A stretch of 64,000 nt of DNA from Oceanococcus sp041624435 (GTDB lineage: Bacteria; Pseudomonadota; Gammaproteobacteria; Nevskiales; Oceanococcaceae), in the NCBI GenBank assembly GCA_041624435.1, contig JBFJVB010000001.1, positions 24,782 to 88,781 on the forward strand. The letters run 5' to 3'. Positions 17,837-25,921 of the stretch are shown in pieces (position 1 is the stretch's first letter; each line of letters starts with the position of its first letter). A program made the position numbers and the translations under genes. Below the pieces are notes generated by a model. It had not been told where the DNA came from. It made no database searches and worked only from the letters and a program-made list of their open reading frames with translations.

Positions 17837-19252
17837 CTAGACCGACTCCTGCGGACCGCTGGCCGCCGGCAGCATATCGCCCCCACCGAGCAAGGCCTGC
17901 AAACGGACCACCTGCCCCACGATCAGCAGTCCAGGGGCGTCACGCTCTCCCAGGCGCCGGGGAAGACCCACCAGGGTATCGACCAGAACCTCCTGGCCCG
18001 GCCGGGTCCCATCGAACACGGCGGCGATCGGCCAGTCGTCAGCCAGGCCCGCCTCACGCAAGCTCGTGCAAATGGTCGCCACGCTGCCTATACCCATGTA
18101 GATCACCACGGTCTGATTCGGCTGGGCCAACTGCGTCCAGTTCAGATCCAGACTGCCATCGGCCCGAGGATGGCCGGTAACGAACACGCAGCTCTGGGCA
18201 TGATCACGGTGGGTCAGAGGAATGCCGGCGTAAGCCGCGCAGCCCAGCGCAGCTGAGATGCCGGGCACCACCTGGAAGGCGATGCCGGCAGCCCTCAACT
18301 GCTCGATTTCCTCGCCGCCGCGACCGAACATGAACGGATCCCCACCCTTGAGCCGTAACACCCGATGGCCTTCGCGAGCCAGACGCACCAGCAACTGGTT
18401 GATATCGTCCTGTGGCAGCGTGTGATTGCGGCGCCGTTTGCCCACATCAATGCGTTCCGCATCGCGCCGGACCATGTCCATGATCGCCTCCGGGATCAGG
18501 CGGTCATACAGCACGACATCGGCCAGTTGCATCAGTCGATGCGCCCGCAGGGTAAGCAGATCCGGATCACCCGGACCCACGCCGACCAGAAACACCTCAC
18601 CCCTGGGCATGAGTTGATCACAAGCCTGGCGCAGGCTCTGGTCAAGCAGGGATTTGGCCAGGACATCATCGCCGGACACCGCTCGCTGTGCGACCGGTCC
18701 GTCGAATACGGTTTCCCAGAAACGCAGACGCTGGGCGGGCTCCGGCAACAACTTACGCACCTGGCCGCGGATGGCCCCGCTCAGAGTCGCCAGACGGCCG
18801 TAGCGAGCCGGCAGCATTTTTTCAATCTGATCGCGCAGCCGCCGCGCCAGCACCGGTGCGGTTCCGCCACTGGACAGCGCCACCACGATCGGCGAGCGGT
18901 CCACGATCGCCGGCATGATGACGCTGGACGAGGCGGCATCATCGACCACATTGGCGGGAACTCCACGTGCCCGGGCAATACTGGCCACCTGACGATTGAC
19001 CTGCGGATCATCGGTCGCGGCGATCACCAGAACCGGCTCACCAAACAGTTCCGGTCCGAAGCGGGCAGCGATCCAGTGCAGTTCTCCCTGCGCCTCGCTG
19101 TGCTTAAGTTCATCGACCAGGTCTTGAGCAATCACCCGAATCTGCGCCGAGGATTTGCGCAGCAAACGAATCTTGCGGGCGGCGATCTCACCGCCACCGA
19201 CAACCAGGACCTCGCGTCCTGCAAGCCGCATAAAGAGGGGGAAAAACTCCAC
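17837..19252 (-). CDS. cysG: Siroheme synthase CysG (trifunctional)
   Basis: A 471-aa fusion that makes siroheme from uroporphyrinogen III: two methylations, NAD-dependent oxidation and iron insertion. The N-terminal precorrin-2 dehydrogenase/ferrochelatase part (about 1-210) opens with the Rossmann motif VVGGGEIAARK. The C-terminal methyltransferase part (about 215-460) shows GVGPGDPDLLTLRA, KGGDPFMFGRGGEE and PGISAALGCAAYAGIPLTHR. The start is a GTG; MEFFPLFMRL then aligns with the usual MDHLPIF N-terminus. It is divergent from cysB and supplies the cofactor of the sulfite reductase encoded 1.2 kb away. The convergent end is marked by a strong terminator. Confidence 0.96.
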   Translation of the reverse strand: MEFFPLFMRLAGREVLVVGGGEIAARKIRLLRKSSAQIRVIAQDLVDELKHSEAQGELHWIAARFGPELFGEPVLVIAATDDPQVNRQVASIARARGVPANVVDDAASSSVIMPAIVDRSPIVVALSSGGTAPVLARRLRDQIEKMLPARYGRLATLSGAIRGQVRKLLPEPAQRLRFWETVFDGPVAQRAVSGDDVLAKSLLDQSLRQACDQLMPRGEVFLVGVGPGDPDLLTLRAHRLMQLADVVLYDRLIPEAIMDMVRRDAERIDVGKRRRNHTLPQDDINQLLVRLAREGHRVLRLKGGDPFMFGRGGEEIEQLRAAGIAFQVVPGISAALGCAAYAGIPLTHRDHAQSCVFVTGHPRADGSLDLNWTQLAQPNQTVVIYMGIGSVATICTSLREAGLADDWPIAAVFDGTRPGQEVLVDTLVGLPRRLGERDAPGLLIVGQVVRLQALLGGGDMLPAASGPQESV

Positions 19253-19369
19253 GCCATACCCGTTATTCAGAATAGCTGCGCATTATCGCAGGCTTTGATG
19301 CCAATGCCGGACTCGCATTTCACAACCGATTTGGCCAGACTAGGCCGGCCTCATGGAACAGAGAACGGC

Positions 19370-20350
19370 ATGAAGTTGCGTCAGCTCACCTATATCCGGG
19401 AGGTCGCCCGGTGCCAGCTCAATATCACCACGGCGGCCGAACACCTGTTCACCTCCCAGCCGGGCATCTCCAAGCAGATCAAACAGCTCGAAGATGAACT
19501 CGGCGTCGAGATCTTTGCCCGCAATGGCAAGCACCTGTCCAGCATCACCCCGGCCGGACAGCAGATTCTGGAAATTGCCGAGCGGGTGCTGGGCGACACC
19601 GAAAACATCCAACGCGTGGCGGCGGAGTTTCGCGCCGCGGACCGTGGCCATTTAAGCATCGCCACCACCCACACCCAGGCGCGCTATGCGCTGCCGCCCA
19701 CGGTCAAGCAGTTCAAGAAACAATACCCGCTGGTCACCCTGCATCTGCATCAGGGCTCGCCACCGCAGATCGCCCGACAAGCCGCGAACGGCGAGGCCGA
19801 CTTTGCCATCGCCACCGAAGCGATGGAACATTTTGATGAATTGGTGATGTTGCCCTGCTATCACTGGAATCGCTGCATCCTGGTGCCACCCCATCATCCG
19901 CTGACGCATGCGGACACGACCAGTCTGGCCGACCTGGCCCGCTATCCGATCGTGACCTACACCTTCGGCTTCACCGGCCGCTCCAAGCTGGATCAGGCGT
20001 TTTCAGCCCGTGGCCTCAAACCCAATGTGGTGCTCACGGCGGTGGATGCCGACGTCATCAAGACCTATGTGCGCCTGGGGCTGGGCATCGGCATCGTGGC
20101 CAATATGGCGTATGACGCAAAACACGACAGCGATCTGGTGCGCATCGATGCCGCTCATCTGTTCAGTTCCAGCACCACCCATATCGGCTTTCGCCGCGGC
20201 CTGTTTCTGCGCGCCTACATGTACGAATTCATCCGGATGTTCGCGCCCCACCTGGACCAGGCCACGGTCGAGGAAATCATGGCCATTCCCGAACCGCAGG
20301 CCAGACGACAGCGCTGTGCGGCGCTGCTCGACGACCTGCCCTGCCTGTAA
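19370..20350 (+). CDS. cysB: LysR-family regulator CysB
   Basis: A 326-aa LysR-type regulator. The N-terminal helix-turn-helix (about 1-60) reads MKLRQLTYIREV...TAAEHLFTSQPGISKQIKQLEDELG, characteristic of CysB/Cbl. The C-terminal co-inducer domain contains TTHTQARYALP, the CysB-type ligand loop, and TYTFGFTGRSKLD. CysB activates sulfate-assimilation genes when O-acetylserine or N-acetylserine signals sulfur shortage. The frame is open far upstream, but only from this ATG does the sequence look like protein; GGAACAGAG lies ahead of it. It sits between cysG and the sulfite reductase gene, its likely targets. Confidence 0.95.
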   Translation: MKLRQLTYIREVARCQLNITTAAEHLFTSQPGISKQIKQLEDELGVEIFARNGKHLSSITPAGQQILEIAERVLGDTENIQRVAAEFRAADRGHLSIATTHTQARYALPPTVKQFKKQYPLVTLHLHQGSPPQIARQAANGEADFAIATEAMEHFDELVMLPCYHWNRCILVPPHHPLTHADTTSLADLARYPIVTYTFGFTGRSKLDQAFSARGLKPNVVLTAVDADVIKTYVRLGLGIGIVANMAYDAKHDSDLVRIDAAHLFSSSTTHIGFRRGLFLRAYMYEFIRMFAPHLDQATVEEIMAIPEPQARRQRCAALLDDLPCL

Positions 20351-20395
20351 ATCAGCCACTTCACAAAAAGTTATATCAATACACGTACTTTTGCC

Positions 20396-20424
20396 TTTAT
20401 GGCATAAGCCTGCACTGCTATTCT
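20396..20424 (+). promoter_or_regulatory. Candidate promoter of the sulfite reductase operon
   Basis: TGCTATTCT (20416-20424) fits an extended -10 (TGnTATnnT), with a poor -35 (TTTATG at 20396-20401) 17 bases upstream. A weak -35 suits activator-dependent transcription such as by CysB, and the AT-rich 40 bases just upstream would be the place for a CysB site. No CysB site can be proved by eye because the consensus is loose. Confidence 0.35.
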
Positions 20425-20475
20425 TCGCCCCCCAAGATGGTTTATTCGCTGGCTTGCCAGCCCGGCTGACTCGAT

Positions 20476-22122
20476 ATGTACAAGTATTCCGACCTCGACC
20501 AAACCCTCGTTAACGAGCGCGTCGATCAATTTCGCGATCAAACCCGACGGTTTCTGGCCGGTGAACTGAGCGAGGCGCAGTTCCTGCCCTTGCGCCTGCA
20601 AAATGGACTGTACGTCCAGCGCTTCGCGCCGATGCTGCGGATCGCCATACCCTATGGCACCCTGTCGGCGACCCAGTTGCGCAAGCTCGCCGCCATCGTC
20701 CAACGGTATGACAAGGGCTATGGCCACTTCACGACGCGGACCAATCTGCAGCTGAACTGGCCCCGGCTCGAGGACGTACCGGACATTCTGGCCGAATTGG
20801 CCAGCGTCGAGATGCATGCGATCCAGACCAGCGGCAACTGCATTCGCAATACCACAACCGACGCGCTGGCCGGCGTGGCCGCCGATGAGCTGGAAGATCC
20901 CCGGCCCTGGTGCGAGATCATCCGGCAGTGGTCCACTTTCCATCCGGAATTCGCCTACCTGCCCCGCAAATTCAAGATCGCGGTCTCAGCCTCCGCGCAG
21001 GACCGGGCCGCCACCCGGGTTCACGATATCGGCCTGCAGCTGCGTCACACCGCCGACGGGGCCACCGCGTTTGATGTGTATGTCGGTGGTGGCCTGGGCC
21101 GCACGCCGATCATCGGCACCTTGCTGCGCGAAGCCCTGCCCTGGCCGCACCTGCTGTCGTATCTGGAAGCGGTACTGCGGGTCTACAACCGCCTGGGCCG
21201 GCGGGATAACAAGTACAAGGCCCGGATCAAGATTCTGCTCAAGGAAACCGGCGCCCAGCGCTTCGCCCAGATGGTGGAGCATGAATGGCAACATCTGAAA
21301 GACGGCGCGCTGCAACTGCGCGCCGAGCAGATCGAGCCCTTGCGCAAGGCCTTTGCGCCGCCGGCCTATGCCAGCGACATCGCCGGCGAACCACTGCTTC
21401 GGGATCAGCACAGCGATGCCCGCTTCGCACTGTGGACCCGGCACAATCTGCGTGCGCACAAACGTGCCGGCTACCGTGCCGTGATCATCTCGCTCAAGGC
21501 GCCGGAGGAAGTCCCCGGTGATTGCTCCAGCGCACAGATGAACCTGCTGGCTCAGCTTGCCGATGACTACGGGTTTTCGGAAATCCGGGTCACTCACGAG
21601 CAGAACCTGGTCCTGCCGGACATTCGTGAGGATCAATTGCTGGCCGTCTGGCAGCAACTCGACGCACACGGTCTGGCCACCCCCAACATCGGCAAGATCA
21701 CCGACATGATCTGCTGCCCCGGTCTGGATTTCTGCGCCCTGGCCAATGCCGGCTCGATCGGCGTGGCGCTGGAACTGAATCAGCGCTTCGAAGACTACGA
21801 CTATCTCTATGATCTGGGCGATCTGCGCCTGAACATGTCGGGTTGCATGAACGGTTGCGGTCACCACAGCGTCGGCCATATCGGCATTCTCGGAGTGGAT
21901 AAGAAAGGCGAGGAGTGGTATCAGCTCTCGCTGGGCGGCTCCTCACGAAATGATGCGTCACTCGGGGACCGGCTCGGCGCCGCGGTGTCACGTGCTGCGG
22001 TCGTCGATGCGGTCATGACCGTGCTCGATGTCTATGTAAAGCATCGCGCGGGCGAGGAGACTTTTCTCGACACCTACCGTCGGCTGGGCCTGGACCCGTT
22101 CAAGGAGGCCGTTTATGCCTGA
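20476..22122 (+). CDS. cysI: Siroheme-[4Fe-4S] sulfite (or nitrite) reductase, CysI type
   Basis: A 548-aa hemoprotein that reduces sulfite to sulfide by six electrons for cysteine synthesis. The coupled siroheme and [4Fe-4S] ligands are the C414-x5-C420 and C457-x3-C461 motifs, and TTRTNLQLNW and NCIRNTTTDALAG are substrate and siroheme contacts. The two-fold ferredoxin-reductase-like and siroheme domain pairs are complete. This one-subunit form with a DUF934 partner is the arrangement in Pseudomonas-like bacteria, whose annotation varies between sulfite and nitrite reductase. The neighbouring cysG and cysB favour sulfite. The 3' end overlaps the next gene by 8 bases. Confidence 0.93.
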   Translation: MYKYSDLDQTLVNERVDQFRDQTRRFLAGELSEAQFLPLRLQNGLYVQRFAPMLRIAIPYGTLSATQLRKLAAIVQRYDKGYGHFTTRTNLQLNWPRLEDVPDILAELASVEMHAIQTSGNCIRNTTTDALAGVAADELEDPRPWCEIIRQWSTFHPEFAYLPRKFKIAVSASAQDRAATRVHDIGLQLRHTADGATAFDVYVGGGLGRTPIIGTLLREALPWPHLLSYLEAVLRVYNRLGRRDNKYKARIKILLKETGAQRFAQMVEHEWQHLKDGALQLRAEQIEPLRKAFAPPAYASDIAGEPLLRDQHSDARFALWTRHNLRAHKRAGYRAVIISLKAPEEVPGDCSSAQMNLLAQLADDYGFSEIRVTHEQNLVLPDIREDQLLAVWQQLDAHGLATPNIGKITDMICCPGLDFCALANAGSIGVALELNQRFEDYDYLYDLGDLRLNMSGCMNGCGHHSVGHIGILGVDKKGEEWYQLSLGGSSRNDASLGDRLGAAVSRAAVVDAVMTVLDVYVKHRAGEETFLDTYRRLGLDPFKEAVYA

Positions 22123-22603
22123 ATCAGTGCTTAATCTGCAAGGCGAGCTGAGTGCCGATGAGTGGCTCCGGCTTGACGATGACGCTGCCATGGTCGCCGA
22201 CCGCAAGCAGCTGGTGAGTCTGGCGCGCTGGCAGGCCGACAAGGCCCAGTTGCTGGCATCCGGCGCCAGCATCGGCGTCTATCTGGACAATACCGTGGAT
22301 GTCGAAACGCTCGCCGACGACGTGAGCCACTGGAGCCTGATCGCGCTTAACTTCCCCAGCTTTGCCGATGGCCGGGCCTACAGCCAGGCGCGGCTGCTGC
22401 GTGAGCGTCTGGCGTACCGAGGCTCGATTCGGGCCTGCGGCGAGGTCCTGCGCGACCAGCTGTTTTACATGTCCCGTTGCGGCTTCGACAGCTTCGAGCT
22501 GGCGCTGGCGGCCGACCCCGAGCAGGCGCGACAGGCCCTGAACGAGTTCAGCGTGGCGTATCAACAGACTGCGGCCCGACGCGAACTGCGTAAAGCCGGC
22601 TAA
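22115..22603 (+). CDS. DUF934 protein, sulfite reductase partner
   Basis: A 162-aa protein of the DUF934 family, found almost always next to a CysI-type reductase. Recognisable conserved stretches are GVYLDNTVDVETLADD, LIALNFPSFADGRAYSQARLLRERL and FYMSRCGFDSFEL. It has no known enzyme motif and no membrane segment. The 8-base overlap with cysI argues for co-translation, and a role in electron delivery or assembly of the reductase is plausible but inferred. A GC-rich hairpin (22615-22630) follows the stop but lacks a T-tract. The usual further neighbour cysH is not here. Confidence 0.85.
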   Translation: MPESVLNLQGELSADEWLRLDDDAAMVADRKQLVSLARWQADKAQLLASGASIGVYLDNTVDVETLADDVSHWSLIALNFPSFADGRAYSQARLLRERLAYRGSIRACGEVLRDQLFYMSRCGFDSFELALAADPEQARQALNEFSVAYQQTAARRELRKAG

Positions 22604-22660
22604 ACTTGCGGGCCGCCCGCGTCTGCGGGCATCGCCTCACCCGTCCTTCCGAGCCCTTGC

Positions 22661-23251
22661 ATGCGCCCGCCCCCTCGTAAAGCCCTGTGCGCCGTCATCC
22701 TGGCCGGAGGCCAGGGCCAACGCATGGGCGGCCGGGACAAGGCCCGATTGCGCTGGCGCAGCGCCTTCCTGGCCCAGCATCTGATCCGTGCCCTGCGCCC
22801 CGAAGTCGCGCAGATCATCCTGGTCCGTCGGCATTGCCGCGGCGCCTGGCGCACGCCAGGCGGAGTCCGACTGGCCTGGGACCGCCCGCCCTCGCAGGGC
22901 CCGGTCTCCGGCCTGGAGGCTGGCCTGCGGCGCGCTGGCCGGGCCTGGTGCCTGTGCATCCCAGTGGATAGTCTTCCCCCACCACCGTATCTGGCGGCTC
23001 GTCTGGCCCGTGGCAGCCGTCACGGCGCCTACGTCCAGCACCGCCAGGATCACTACTACCTGCACAATCTGATCGCCCGACGCAGCCGGCCGCAGCTGGA
23101 TGCCTTCATGGCCCAAGGTGGACGCTCAGCCGCCAACGCCTGCCGCAGCCTGGGTCTGGCGGCGGTCAAGCTGCCCCCTGCGCGGCGAGCGGTGTGGAGC
23201 ATCAATACCCCGGCGCAGTGGCGTCAGTTTCAGCGGCAAGCCCGATGCTGA
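22661..23251 (+). CDS. mobA: Molybdenum cofactor guanylyltransferase MobA
   Basis: A 196-aa nucleotidyltransferase that attaches GMP to Mo-molybdopterin to form the MGD cofactor of DMSO-reductase-type enzymes. The GTP-binding signature AVILAGGQGQRMGGRDKARL lies at 11-30. Other family features are SGLEAGL, PVDS near residue 107 in place of the usual PxDxP, and the closing INTPAQW. The stop overlaps the moaA start (ATGCTGA). The sequence is rich in Arg and somewhat divergent, but the order of motifs is intact. It opens the molybdenum cofactor run. Confidence 0.92.
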   Translation: MRPPPRKALCAVILAGGQGQRMGGRDKARLRWRSAFLAQHLIRALRPEVAQIILVRRHCRGAWRTPGGVRLAWDRPPSQGPVSGLEAGLRRAGRAWCLCIPVDSLPPPPYLAARLARGSRHGAYVQHRQDHYYLHNLIARRSRPQLDAFMAQGGRSAANACRSLGLAAVKLPPARRAVWSINTPAQWRQFQRQARC

Positions 23252-24213
23252 CCGACCGTTTCGCCCGCCCCCAGCGCAAGCTGCGACTCTCCCTGACCGA
23301 CCGTTGCAACTTTCGCTGCCCCTACTGCATGCCGGAAAAGCCCCGCTGGCTCCCCGCGGCATCCCTGCTGAGCGAAGACGAACTGGTGCAGATCGCCACG
23401 GTGTTTGTCCGCGACATGGGGATTTCCTGCTTGCGCCTGACCGGCGGCGAACCGTTGCTGAGGAAAGAGGTGGTGCACATCGTCGCCCGGCTGACGCAGC
23501 TGCGCGAGGTCGGTCTGCACCGCCTGTCGATGACCTCCAATGGCGTGCGCCTGGCGCCACTGGCTCAAGATCTGGCCCGCGCGGGTCTGGACGACATCAA
23601 TATTTCGCTCGATTCTCTGGATCTGGACCAGTTTCAGCGCCTGAGTCGCGGCCGCTACGGACTGGCCGATGTGCTTACCGGAATCCAGGCCGCCCAGGAG
23701 GCCGGCCTGGACGTCAAGCTCAACTGCGTGATCATCCAGGGCTACAACGACGATCAGATCCTGCCCCTGGTGCACTGGGCCCACAGCCATGCGGTCGAAC
23801 TGCGCTTCATTGAATTCATGCCTCTGGACGACGAAGCCCTGTGGCGCCCGGAACGGGTCATCAGCGCGACCCAGATCATCGCTCGGCTGGAACAGGAACT
23901 GCCGGTTGAAGCCTTACCGGAAGATGGCTCCCCGGCACGCCGCTATCGCCTGGGCAACGGCCAGACCATCGGCATCATCGCAACCGTGTCGCAACCTTTC
24001 TGTGCCCGCTGCGACCGCCTGCGCATCACCGCCGATGGACGTCTGTACACCTGCCTGTTTGGCCGCGAGGGCACCTTGCTGCGCGGCCACGCGCAGGACC
24101 CGGAACGCCTGGCGCAAATCGTCCGTGCCGCCGTGCTGCGCAAGCCCCAGGGCTACATTGCCGAGCCCGGCTACGCGCAGCGTGAAGTGCGGATGTATCA
24201 TCTGGGCGGCTAA
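23245..24213 (+). CDS. moaA: GTP 3',8-cyclase MoaA
   Basis: A 322-aa radical-SAM enzyme that with MoaC converts GTP to cyclic pyranopterin monophosphate, the first step of molybdenum cofactor synthesis. The SAM [4Fe-4S] cluster is held by C21-x3-C25-x2-C28 in RCNFRCPYC, with LTGGEPLL as the SAM-binding GGE motif. The second, substrate-binding cluster is the C-x2-C-x13-C set in FCARCDRLRI...YTC. The conserved C-terminal GG needed for activity is present (YHLGG). The ATG at 23245 is chosen over an earlier in-frame codon because it gives the standard N-terminus and overlaps the mobA stop. Confidence 0.96.
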   Translation: MLTDRFARPQRKLRLSLTDRCNFRCPYCMPEKPRWLPAASLLSEDELVQIATVFVRDMGISCLRLTGGEPLLRKEVVHIVARLTQLREVGLHRLSMTSNGVRLAPLAQDLARAGLDDINISLDSLDLDQFQRLSRGRYGLADVLTGIQAAQEAGLDVKLNCVIIQGYNDDQILPLVHWAHSHAVELRFIEFMPLDDEALWRPERVISATQIIARLEQELPVEALPEDGSPARRYRLGNGQTIGIIATVSQPFCARCDRLRITADGRLYTCLFGREGTLLRGHAQDPERLAQIVRAAVLRKPQGYIAEPGYAQREVRMYHLGG

Positions 24214-24252
24214 GCCAGTCGCTAGCGTGCCAATGGCCGTTACAATACCCCG

Positions 24253-24495
24253 ATGAAACTGCTGCTTGCCCCCTACGGCCCGTTGATTCCCGTACTCGGG
24301 ACGGCCCCGGTCTGCGTGGATACGCCCGCGAGAAATGCCACCGAACTGCTTGACTGGCTGCACGCGCAGTATCCAGGCCTGGCCCCCTGGCGCCAGCGCA
24401 TCGCCTGCGCGGTCGGTGACACTTTGCTAAGCGCGGATGCCACGCTGGCGGAAGGCGCCGAAGTCGCACTGATCCCTCCGGTCAGCGGCGGTTGA
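24253..24495 (+). CDS. moaD: Molybdopterin synthase sulfur carrier subunit MoaD
   Basis: An 80-aa ubiquitin-like protein that carries a thiocarboxylate on its C-terminal glycine and donates sulfur to make molybdopterin. The ending VALIPPVSGG is diagnostic, with the exposed double glycine. The body is divergent, but the RNATELLDWLHAQYP segment fits the helix of MoaD. It lies 39 bases after moaA and directly before moaE, its partner in the heterotetrameric synthase. The start ATG has no strong ribosome-binding site. Confidence 0.93.
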   Translation: MKLLLAPYGPLIPVLGTAPVCVDTPARNATELLDWLHAQYPGLAPWRQRIACAVGDTLLSADATLAEGAEVALIPPVSGG

Positions 24496-24560
24496 TTCGC
24501 CATGCCCGGAGCGTTCCTCACCTCGCCATGTCTGTGCCCCATCGTCCTCCTGAGGCCAGG

Positions 24561-24986
24561 ATGAAACATCTGTGTGAGCATCCCATCGCCTTGACCGAAC
24601 TGCTGCAAGGCTCAGACCATCAGTCCGGCGCGGGCCTGCTATTCACCGGCACGGTCAGAAATCACCACGCCGGCCGGGCGGTACGCGGGATGAGTTATAC
24701 CGCTCACCATGCCCTGGCCGAAGCGGCATTGGAAACGATCTGTCGCGACGCCGAAACCCGGTTTGACATTGTTTCCTGTCGCATCATCCACCGTCTTGGT
24801 GAGCTGCAACTGGGCGACATCAGCGTGGCCATCCTGGTCCACAGCGCCCACCGTGAAGCGGCCTACGAGGCTTCTCGCTGGGCCATCGAAACCCTGAAAC
24901 AGAAGGTGCCGATCTGGAAGCAGGAGCATTATGTCGACGGCGCCGATGTGTATCTTGATGGCACAACCCTGGACCAAGCCCTGTGA
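24561..24986 (+). CDS. moaE: Molybdopterin synthase catalytic subunit MoaE
   Basis: A 141-aa subunit that converts cyclic pyranopterin monophosphate to molybdopterin with sulfur from MoaD. Hallmarks are GAGLLFTGTVRNHHAG, IHRLGELQLGDISVAILVHSAHREAA and KQKVPIWKQEHYVDG, which contains the two catalytic lysines. The frame is open back to a TTG at 24492 that overlaps the moaD stop, but the ATG at 24561 has TGAGG just ahead and yields the normal length; the alternative would add 23 residues with no family likeness. The stop overlaps the GTG start of the next gene. Confidence 0.94.
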   Translation: MKHLCEHPIALTELLQGSDHQSGAGLLFTGTVRNHHAGRAVRGMSYTAHHALAEAALETICRDAETRFDIVSCRIIHRLGELQLGDISVAILVHSAHREAAYEASRWAIETLKQKVPIWKQEHYVDGADVYLDGTTLDQAL

Positions 24987-25888
24987 GAGATATCACCAGT
25001 AAACCCCCTACCCTGCGCCAGGCCCGGGCCCAAGCCTGGGTCCGGATGCCGGCCGAGTGTGTCCAGCGCGTGCGCGACGGCACAATTGACAAAGGCGATG
25101 TCCGCGAAGCCGCCCGCATCGCTGCGCTGATGGGAATCAAGCGCTGCTGGGAGCTGCTGCCCCATTGCCACCCGCTGCCGCTGCAGCACAGCGCGGTCAA
25201 TTTCGAGCTGAGCGAATCCGGCGTGCGGATCGAAACCGAAGTGGCCACCATCGGCCCTACCGGCGTGGAAATGGAAGCCTTGACCGGAGCCAGCATCGCC
25301 GCCCTGACGATTTATGACATGCTCAAACCCCACGCGGGCATGAACCTATCCATAGAAGACACCCGGCTGCTGGAGAAAACCGGGGGCAAATCCGATCATC
25401 GCCGCCAGCTTAAACAAGCGCGAGGTGCCGCGATCATCACGGTGTCTACGGCCGTCGCACGCGGTGACAAACCCGATGCGGCCGGGGACTGGCTGGCCCA
25501 GGCCCTGACCGATGCGGGTTTCGCACCGCTGCAACGGCTGGGGGTGCCCGCCGACCCGGAGGCGATACGCACGGCCCTGGACCAGGCTCTGGCGGGCGAT
25601 GCCGCGCTGGTGCTCACCGTGGGCGGCACCGGACTGACCCCGGATGATTGCTGTGTCAGCACCATCGAACCCCTGCTGGACACACCCATTCCCGGCATCA
25701 TGGAAACCGCCCGTCAGTTCGGCCAGCAGCGCACGCCCCTGGCGCTGGTCTCACGGGGCGTGGCCGGCCAGATCGATCAAAGCCTGGTCATCACCCTGCC
25801 GGGCAGCCGCGGCGGCGTGGCAGACAGCTGGCACGCCATCGTCGCGGGCGTGGTGCATGTCATCGGCGGCCTGCGCCGCGACAGCTGA
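24983..25888 (+). CDS. Fused MoaC-MogA/MoaB molybdenum cofactor enzyme
   Basis: A 301-aa two-domain protein. Residues 1-140 are MoaC, cyclic pyranopterin monophosphate synthase, with DKGDVREAARIA, PHCHPL and GVEMEALTGASIAALTIYDM...KTGGKS, including the catalytic Lys and Asp. Residues about 148-301 are a MogA/MoaB-type domain that adenylylates molybdopterin, with TVGGTGLTPDD and PLLDTPIPGIMETAR. Separate genes are the rule in E. coli, but fused MoaC/MoaB proteins are known in other bacteria. The start is GTG, overlapping the moaE stop (GTGA). MoaC here lacks the first ten or so residues of the E. coli protein. No moeA follows; the gene faces serS tail to tail. Confidence 0.93.
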   Translation: MRDITSKPPTLRQARAQAWVRMPAECVQRVRDGTIDKGDVREAARIAALMGIKRCWELLPHCHPLPLQHSAVNFELSESGVRIETEVATIGPTGVEMEALTGASIAALTIYDMLKPHAGMNLSIEDTRLLEKTGGKSDHRRQLKQARGAAIITVSTAVARGDKPDAAGDWLAQALTDAGFAPLQRLGVPADPEAIRTALDQALAGDAALVLTVGGTGLTPDDCCVSTIEPLLDTPIPGIMETARQFGQQRTPLALVSRGVAGQIDQSLVITLPGSRGGVADSWHAIVAGVVHVIGGLRRDS

Positions 25889-25921
25889 GGCCGCATCGCA
25901 CACTGCCAGCGCGGTCTGAGC

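Noticed and set aside
18365..19369. Open frame continuing about 330 codons upstream of cysB on the plus strand
   Set aside because: It runs antisense through cysG; its translation is His/Gln/Arg-rich and unlike any protein. Only the part from 19370 is CysB.
22615..22630. GCCCGC/GCGGGC hairpin after the DUF934 gene as a terminator
   Set aside because: The stem is six pairs and no T-tract follows, so it cannot be called an intrinsic terminator.
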